DNA from: Saprospiraceae bacterium
GTDB taxonomy: Bacteria > Bacteroidota > Bacteroidia > Chitinophagales > Saprospiraceae
Assembly: GCA_027009605.1 (NCBI GenBank)
Contig: JALVCY010000329.1
Coordinates: 1-11,652, forward strand
DNA length: 11,652 nt
Reading direction: 5' to 3'
The notes beneath the pieces were generated by a model. The model had not been told where the DNA came from. It saw nothing but the letters and a program-made list of their open reading frames with translations, and ran no database searches. Position numbers and translations under genes: made by a program. Positions 8,801-11,652 of this stretch are shown piece after piece (positions within the stretch are counted from its first letter, which is position 1; each line of letters starts with the position of its first letter).

Positions 8801-11652
8801 ACTTCTTGCACCGCAACAGATACCGATAATGACCAAATCCCTGACTATTTAGATTTGGATTCTGATAATGACGGATGCCCGGATGCCAACGAATCTGGTC
8901 ACAGCCAAACCGTTCAAGCAGATTCAACCATCGCAGGCCCTTACGGAAATAACGGACTTGCAACTAGCATAGAAAGTGATGACACACAAGCAGCAACAAC
9001 TAATTATACACTTACGCAAACAAATGCTGGCATCTACGACTTTTTAAATAGTAATGTACAATCCGGTTGTAATACACCACCGGAAATCTCCAATAATGGT
9101 AGCGCACCAACCAATACGGCTACTTTCAATGAAAACGGAACGGATACTGTAATCGACTGGAATTCAACAGATCCTGATGGGGAAACAGAAAATGGTGGTG
9201 GATTAACCTATACCTTAACCGGGACGGATGCAGCTCTTTTTAACTTAGATCCAAATACGGGAGAGTTGACGTTTATCACACCGCCGGATTTTGAGAATCC
9301 TACGGATGCCGGTGCAGATAACGTATATGATGTGACGGTTACTGTTAGTGATGCAGTAGGCGATACAGATACTCAAGATTTAGCCATCACAATTACCAAT
9401 GTAAATGAGCCGCCTCTAGCCAATCATGACAACTACTTGACCAATGAAGAAGTCCCTGCTACGGGTAACTTAATTTTCAATGATTCGGACATTGATGGAG
9501 ATAATATTGCGATTAATACCAATCCAATTTCGACGGTCTCAAATGGTGATTTGGTAATAAACCCTGACGGCACATTCACTTATACTCCTAGCGCTAATTT
9601 TTATGGCGAAGATTCTTTCATTTATGAACTTTGCGACAATGGAATCCCTAGTATTTGCGATACAGCTTTGGTTACCATTACAGTAAACCCCACGCCGGAT
9701 AGCCCAATTGCAGTAGATGACTCCGCAACAGGCGACGAAGACACACCCATTTCTGGCAATGTCACAACTAATGACACAGACCCGGACGGTGACATACTGA
9801 CAATAACCACTACCCCAACCGTACAACCTACTCATGGGAGTGTCGTTCTTAGTCCAGATGGTAGTTACACTTACACTCCTGATCCGGAATTCAGTGGTAC
9901 TGATAGTTTTACTTATCAAACCTGTGACCCTTCCGGACTTTGTGATGAAGCAACAGTTAACTTGACAATCAATCCTGTCAATGACCCACCTATTGCCATG
10001 GATGATACGGAAACAACGGATGAAGACACACCTGTAGTCTTAAACATTACGGCTTCAAATGATACAGATATAGATGGCAACATTGATAATAATACCATTG
10101 ATTTTAACCTAAACATGGCCGGCATCCAAACAGTATGGGATAATGGTGATGGTGTCTTTGAAGTGGATGGTAATGGCAATGTAACATTTACACCTGCCGC
10201 CGATTTTAATGGACAGACTTCTATTGACTATAAAGTTTGTGATGATGGTACACCTTTACCTTCAGCTTGTGACACGGCGACCATTACAATTAATGTAACT
10301 CCCGTTAATGATCCTCCAGTAGCCAATGATGATGTAGCCATTACAGATGAAGAAACTCCTGTCTCGATTGATGTATTGAATAATGATACAGATCTCGAAG
10401 GCATTGACGCAACAAGTGTTTCGGAAGCTACGCCGCCTGCTCATGGTTCAATTTCAATTGATCCGGTGACTGGTGAGATTACTTATACTCCGGAGCTCGA
10501 TTTTGTCGGAACAGATGTTTTTGAATATCAAGTTTGTGGTACAGGTACACCTATACAGTGCTCGACCGCACAAGTTGATGTCACTGTAAACCCAGTCAAT
10601 GACCCGCCCATTGCTGTCAATGACACCACTACGGTTGATGAAGATAATTCTGTATTTTTTAACATTACTGCATCGAATGATACGGATGTTGATGGAAATA
10701 TTGACCACAACTCTATTGATTTAAACCTAAACATGGTTGGTGTTCAAGATACATTTACCCATGTAAATGGACTGTTTGGCGTGGATGACAATGGAAATGT
10801 AACTTTTGTACCAAATGAAAACTTCTTCGGTATGGTCACACTTGACTATAGTGTCTGCGATGATGGAACGCCTACGCCTGCTTTGTGCGACACAGCAACT
10901 ATTTTCATAGATGTCCTTCCGGTAAATGACTCCTTAACTGTCGTTGATGATGTCGCTACTGTTGATGAAGATCAATCTGTTGCTATTCCGGTACTGAATA
11001 ATGATTCTGATATTGAAGGTATTGACCCCACTACTGTGGCCATTGTGAATCCACCTACTAATGGGACTACTTCTATCGACCCTGTTACAGGTGAAGTAAC
11101 TTACACACCTAATGAAAATTTTGCCGGACAAGATACTTTTGTTTATACTGTTTGTGATACAGGTATGCCTGTTTTATGCGATGATGCGGAAGTCGTTGTC
11201 AACGTCAATCCGGTTGTGGATCCCCCTGTCATAACACAACTACCCATTTCAACACTGGAAGACAGCACCGTTACTTTCTGCCCTACTCTCGAAGATCCCG
11301 ATGCCGGTGCAATATTGACAGTTGCTTCTTGTGGTGACCCGCAAAACGGAACAGCTTCTATTGATGCAAATAATTGTGTTTCCTACACTCCAAATCCTAA
11401 TTTCTTTGGAATGGATAGCATCTGCTTGACGGTTTGTGACGAAACAGGCCTTTGTGATAGCACAATGGTATCTATTGATGTAACTCCGGTCAATGACCCT
11501 CCTGTCATTGTTGATGACACAGCTATTACAGATGAAGATACACCGGTCGTTATCGACGTTTTAGGCAACGACACAGATATTGAAGGTATTGACCCCACTA
11601 CTGTGGCCATTGTGAACCCACCTACTAATGGGACTACTTCTATCGACCCTGT
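2660..11652 (+). CDS. giant modular secreted adhesin-like protein (3' end outside window)
   Basis: The frame is open for 2,997 codons and runs off the right edge. Residues 1-77 are an N-terminus ending in a signal peptide; 78-370 an N-terminal domain; 371-462 an Ig/cadherin-like repeat; 463-2141 five cassettes of paired TSP3 calcium-binding repeats around variable domains; 2142-2252 a cadherin-type domain; 2253-2997 tandem Ig-like repeats (tandem-95 type). The sequence is rich in Asp, Asn, Thr and Gly and poor in Lys, as in secreted adhesins. In Bacteroidota such proteins usually end in a type IX secretion or gliding-motility C-terminal domain, which cannot be checked here. Likely role: calcium-stiffened surface attachment or matrix protein. 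ATG at 2660 is the most upstream start seen; ATG at 2765 (residue 36) would give a more ordinary signal peptide of about 42 residues. The gene appears to be alone on its strand. Confidence 0.9.
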   Translation, partial: MKLFTFLAKTKKRPNLNPKWKVKDSAELFFNLFLLMYQSILRIFKHRSESPFFSSFGRLPKLAIILLFGLAPIVSFAQLTNRSTFSGKINYTLAGSSFRDQSNATNPRSLAASATSDLTIPASGTVVAAYLYWAHGNGTEDNTVDFQDPTGTTNTVVADESFNANYDANEKYFSYFKDVTSIVQAAGSGSYTMSGLTIENASGTPWYNYSTVTGTWMLYVIYEDATNIVDDYRINVYDGLSLLLDDGGTHTPSQTFTFNNLQVASPVEADFVVYIVEGDDNVSGSEGIAINGNQANDVDGNSFGGIHQGASTFANVATSPTRYGLDVDEYNITNFLSAGDLSFTSTVQTGGDQVHLAAAFVRTKSLEAPQPVNDLASTVQGNAVTIDVAANDTDANGNLNTTAVSISTTPPNGSVSVNGDGTIVYTPNAGFSGTDVFTYSICDSSNPTPLCSEATATVTVIPDNDGDGIADDVDLDDDNDGILDTDECPPLDISSLTNTTSQTFSYGNQTVTLNADISTGNGLSTMDSNGETLIRHNINNNGPGTPPANFANNSIIYSSPISNFNICFYDIEKRNANNGEFLQIEFLSNGATYNVSPNEVTVGSLVAQTSAPGVSPLTFEGTVGSIPGALVSTDPKGSVCFNITGPIDEIRFSLAETYGSTGGPGRTMVFSIPTACPDTDVDGIPDYSDTDSDGDGCSDANEAYADANADGGDGAAYGAGDPPAVNADGTVIAASYSYTNLAGVIDDTDVSVCTPPLDSDGDGIADDVDLDDDNDGILDTDEGGAVQTIALRPSNNPYPNECSTYTAGFSATNGGVVDLTYTGRYKFQESFADGSINQVYTISFPSHVADLSLFLDNILEHNRIGNFTITYDDNSTQSNLDFTLTSDNPSGLPHVPDSLAKYIVGGINTVGDSNEDGSPDQAYGYLHFIGIDASKKIQSISFELLASSGQNVNAFAIPVITTVACDTDGDGIPDRLDTDSDNDGCADALEAAGTFTTADLDADNSLGGGVDTDSASASYGVPTAAGAGQVTTAAVRDASDVSACTPPLDSDGDGIADDVDLDDDNDGILDTDECPSGGTITAFGHRLDALQAAYHAALIRTSDGGFATTGEFVHPTTDVDILQFTDITPANGYNYTGTPITATICGATQTFFLTTDGLYTWGEDYKLVVTQSPIANGGDFRQMPLPNGVTPSDVKYISASGSVNNTAGGLGLITKDGRFYVYTKTGRNLHSNAAELNDDWYQIELNGVPVTNAELFEINTEGCFLYTSDGNFYTWGKSTYLGDGSAGAARPTPTLMTNPLPAGVTPVQIEISSYLYESVATAKTTYHILGSDHKVYSMGFNKKGMVGNGTTTEARSWTNVLNEAGTADVANVVFLATSSAASDDQYASMILDDGRLLSWGYNDGAVYNNLGLSGSNISTPTHPNGITPGTVAENVACGGHITPFFGSNQYWNVGHNQGGGFGDGTTTSRTEYEGYPIAVTPAPSVVDCDIDNDNIPNQLDLDSDGDGCSDADEAGHNQSIEADSTITGPFGSNGLAASVESDDTQAATTNYTLTQTNAGTYDFLDDSTNLACTPPLDSDNDGIADDVDLDDDNDGILDVDECGTPPPIEPDFNNWTLNGGWSYETSTRIANYADNVTDQVASTVVDLTTQPSQITMNLKVRTNGINNNITSNKTATLTLRVDGVEYISFLNPSGGNQANVTTFNGATSSLTNFPITTTNGSFTDVTLTIPNTGNANALLEWSFTANGDDWAVSTVSFVNTPGFYCQDTDNDGIVNRLDVDSDNDGCPDAIEAGGAFAPADLDADNSLGDTVDSDPTSASYGVPIIAEAGQANTAAVLDDTDASACTPPLDTDGDGIADDVDLDDDNDGILDTDEGYLCTTTNAIQNPSAQNGMTGWTEGGLNHFFDQGVANRFFVNNPQFGMSSISQTVPEFDNNNGIIELTFRAWVQDGDHQAGGTARMNVLFNGVSYFEIYNPSNQGANAITVTAQNGASFVGPSTMDNSGGFDDALFTLSIPSSETSGTFEFRVDVIGGSKNDDGGYGEIVVNNTSCTATDTDNDQIPDYLDLDSDNDGCPDANESGHSQTVQADSTIAGPYGNNGLATSIESDDTQAATTNYTLTQTNAGIYDFLNSNVQSGCNTPPEISNNGSAPTNTATFNENGTDTVIDWNSTDPDGETENGGGLTYTLTGTDAALFNLDPNTGELTFITPPDFENPTDAGADNVYDVTVTVSDAVGDTDTQDLAITITNVNEPPLANHDNYLTNEEVPATGNLIFNDSDIDGDNIAINTNPISTVSNGDLVINPDGTFTYTPSANFYGEDSFIYELCDNGIPSICDTALVTITVNPTPDSPIAVDDSATGDEDTPISGNVTTNDTDPDGDILTITTTPTVQPTHGSVVLSPDGSYTYTPDPEFSGTDSFTYQTCDPSGLCDEATVNLTINPVNDPPIAMDDTETTDEDTPVVLNITASNDTDIDGNIDNNTIDFNLNMAGIQTVWDNGDGVFEVDGNGNVTFTPAADFNGQTSIDYKVCDDGTPLPSACDTATITINVTPVNDPPVANDDVAITDEETPVSIDVLNNDTDLEGIDATSVSEATPPAHGSISIDPVTGEITYTPELDFVGTDVFEYQVCGTGTPIQCSTAQVDVTVNPVNDPPIAVNDTTTVDEDNSVFFNITASNDTDVDGNIDHNSIDLNLNMVGVQDTFTHVNGLFGVDDNGNVTFVPNENFFGMVTLDYSVCDDGTPTPALCDTATIFIDVLPVNDSLTVVDDVATVDEDQSVAIPVLNNDSDIEGIDPTTVAIVNPPTNGTTSIDPVTGEVTYTPNENFAGQDTFVYTVCDTGMPVLCDDAEVVVNVNPVVDPPVITQLPISTLEDSTVTFCPTLEDPDAGAILTVASCGDPQNGTASIDANNCVSYTPNPNFFGMDSICLTVCDETGLCDSTMVSIDVTPVNDPPVIVDDTAITDEDTPVVIDVLGNDTDIEGIDPTTVAIVNPPTNGTTSIDP
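2891..3769 (+). other. N-terminal beta-rich domain (residues 78-370)
   Basis: Starting at QLTNRSTFSGKINYTLAG, this section carries GTVVAAYLYWAHGNG (124-138) and VYIVEGDDNVSGSEG motifs. They resemble the beta-sandwich domain placed at the front of DUF11- or DUF3344-type surface proteins, where an A.LYWaG motif precedes a long loop. I give that resemblance as tentative. There are no cysteines in it that I noticed, unlike the repeats further on. It ends where the first Ig-like repeat begins at PVND (371). Confidence 0.45.
3770..4045 (+). repeat. first Ig/cadherin-like repeat (residues 371-462)
   Basis: This repeat starts PVNDLAST, contains NGSVSVNGDGTIVYTPNAGF and FSGTDVFTYSICD, and ends CSEATATVTVIP. 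The same pattern (VNDPP, NGt, DGt.tYTP..F.G.D.F.Y.vCD...lCd.A.v.i.V) recurs in the C-terminal array from 9416. It is therefore a displaced member of that family, separated from it by the cassette region. Confidence 0.75.
4046..4930 (+). repeat. cassette 1 (residues 463-757)
   Basis: The front TSP3 repeat (463-487) carries DGDGIADDVDLDDDNDGI, whose spaced Asp residues bind calcium in the thrombospondin type 3 family. A 190-residue variable domain follows (488-677), beta-rich and of unknown family, bracketed by Cys488 and the ACP just before 678. The second TSP3 repeat (678-703, DTDVDGIPDYSDTDSDGDGC) leads into a 54-residue linker ending DVSVCTPP. This linker is the most divergent of the five. 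Confidence 0.75.
4931..5803 (+). repeat. cassette 2 (residues 758-1048)
   Basis: The front TSP3 repeat (758-782) is nearly identical in DNA to that of cassette 3. The variable domain (783-965) is beta-rich with alternating Phe/Ile strands and no family I can name. The second TSP3 repeat lies at 966-991. The linker (992-1048) shares ADLDADNSLG and SASYGVP with the linker of cassette 4, pointing to a common origin. Confidence 0.75.
5804..7387 (+). repeat. cassette 3 with RCC1-like domain (residues 1049-1576)
   Basis: This is the longest cassette. The front TSP3 repeat (1049-1073) is followed by a 415-residue variable domain, most of it an RCC1-type propeller (1095-1466), then the second TSP3 repeat (1489-1514, DIDNDNIPNQLDLDSDGDGC) and a linker (1515-1576) rich in Thr with ADSTITGP and NYTLTQTNAG motifs. 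The linker is closely related to that of cassette 5. Confidence 0.75.
5942..7057 (+). other. RCC1-like beta-propeller, about seven blades
   Basis: The RCC1 blade signature, a hydrophobic strand, a DG turn, then a YxWG strand and a G.G loop, recurs at residues 1095, 1148, 1210, 1262, 1325, 1386 and 1444. Clear examples are FFLTTDGLYTWGED (1151-1164), FLYTSDGNFYTWGK (1264-1277) and MILDDGRLLSWGYNDG (1389-1404). Blades 1, 3 and 7 are weaker. Seven blades match a complete RCC1 propeller. In bacterial secreted proteins such propellers mediate binding; the ligand here is unknown. Confidence 0.7.
7388..8206 (+). repeat. cassette 4 (residues 1577-1849)
   Basis: The front TSP3 repeat (1577-1601) is followed by a 165-residue domain (1602-1766) that begins FNNWTLNGGWSYE and contains LRVDGVEYISFLNPSGG (from 1679), the pattern of a carbohydrate-binding or jelly-roll beta-sandwich. 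The second TSP3 repeat (1767-1792) and a linker (1793-1849) like that of cassette 2 complete it. Sugar binding is an inference from the fold-like pattern only. Confidence 0.7.
8207..9082 (+). repeat. cassette 5 (residues 1850-2141)
   Basis: The front TSP3 repeat (1850-1874) is followed by a 179-residue domain (1875-2053) that opens NAIQNPSAQNGMTGWTEG, a typical start of a CBM-like jelly-roll, and contains LFNGVSYFEIYNPSNQ (from 1963), aligned with the matching segment of cassette 4. The second TSP3 repeat is at 2054-2079 (DTDNDQIPDYLDLDSDNDGC). The linker resembles that of cassette 3 and ends CNTPP, after which the cassette pattern stops. Confidence 0.7.
9083..9415 (+). other. cadherin-type domain (residues 2142-2252)
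   Basis: The segment carries the hallmarks of bacterial cadherin repeats: FNENGTD near the start, WNSTDPDGE, ALFNLDPNTGELTF, then PDFENPTDAGADNVYDVTVT and a close ITITNVNEPP. The acidic positions are calcium ligands in that family. It is the only repeat of this type here and sits between the cassettes and the Ig-like array. Confidence 0.75.
11009..11085 (+). repeat. 77-bp near-identical patch, copy 1
   Basis: This patch within Ig-like repeat 6 matches 11576-11652 in repeat 8 with a single mismatch (76 of 77), 567 bp apart, exactly 189 codons or two repeat lengths. The DNA just upstream in both repeats is clearly diverged. Confidence 0.9.
11576..11652 (+). repeat. 77-bp near-identical patch, copy 2 (runs to window edge)
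   Basis: This is the partner of 11009-11085. The match continues up to the last base of the window, so the duplicated block probably extends further right and its full length is unknown. Confidence 0.9.

Larger units (their letters stand above)
9416..11652 (+). repeat. tandem Ig-like (tandem-95 type) repeat array
   Basis: Seven full repeats start at residues 2253, 2350, 2445, 2554, 2651, 2759 and 2857, with lengths 97, 95, 109, 97, 108, 98 and 92. An eighth starts at 2949 and is cut by the window edge. Each follows the pattern ANDD..t.dEDtPv...v..NDtD.dg, then DGt.tYTP...F.G.D.F.Y.vCD...CDtA.v.i.VnPVNDPP. Each of repeats 1-6 carries one Cys pair in the CD...CD segment, probably a disulfide outside the cell. 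Arrays like this form extended stalks of surface proteins. More repeats and the C-terminus must lie to the right. Confidence 0.85.

Noticed and set aside
4046..9082. Regular repeats as a CRISPR array
   Set aside because: The repeats are in-frame protein modules of about 800-1600 bp with coding-type variation, not short palindromic repeats with uniform spacers.
9539..9919. 126-codon antisense open frame inside the giant gene
   Set aside because: It is a by-product of the Asp/Thr/Val-rich codons read backwards. Similar antisense frames recur under other repeats with the same periodicity, which fits a shadow and not a gene.

Overview
The window looks like a chromosomal segment of a Bacteroidota bacterium. 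The grounds are moderate GC with AT-rich intergenic DNA, no Shine-Dalgarno-like leaders, a TAnnTTTG promoter element, and a giant secreted protein built from thrombospondin type 3 repeats, RCC1-like blades, cadherin and tandem Ig-like repeats. That architecture is familiar from type IX secretion system clients of Flavobacteriia and Saprospiria. No marker gene allows a finer placement.

Layout. Positions 1-418 are non-coding and rich in repeats: an imperfect hairpin, a 42-bp direct repeat and a 14-bp inverted repeat that resemble the worn end of an insertion sequence. Positions 419-1954 hold two minus-strand genes 12 bp apart, read from right to left. The first (1403-1954) encodes a 183-residue cytosolic coiled-coil protein. 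The second (419-1390) encodes a 323-residue protein with two N-terminal membrane helices followed by a PspA/IM30 (ESCRT-III-like) helical region. Positions 1955-2659 are a 705-bp divergent intergenic region with short repeats and one palindrome. From 2660 to the right edge runs a single plus-strand reading frame of at least 2,997 codons; its stop lies outside the window.

The giant protein reads, in order: an unusually long N-terminus ending in a signal peptide; a roughly 290-residue N-terminal domain; one Ig/cadherin-like repeat; five cassettes, each made of an acidic calcium-binding TSP3 repeat, a variable domain, a second TSP3 repeat and a linker; one cadherin-type domain; then seven full Ig-like repeats and the start of an eighth. 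The variable domain of the third cassette is an RCC1-type beta-propeller of about seven blades, and those of cassettes 4 and 5 are related jelly-roll-like domains.

Interpretation. The giant protein is most likely a calcium-stabilised cell-surface or secreted adhesin. It grew by repeated duplication, partly in units of two modules, and several patches are still nearly identical at DNA level. The divergent pair is probably a membrane-maintenance module of the PspA type. Nothing in the sequence links the two functionally beyond sharing an intergenic region.
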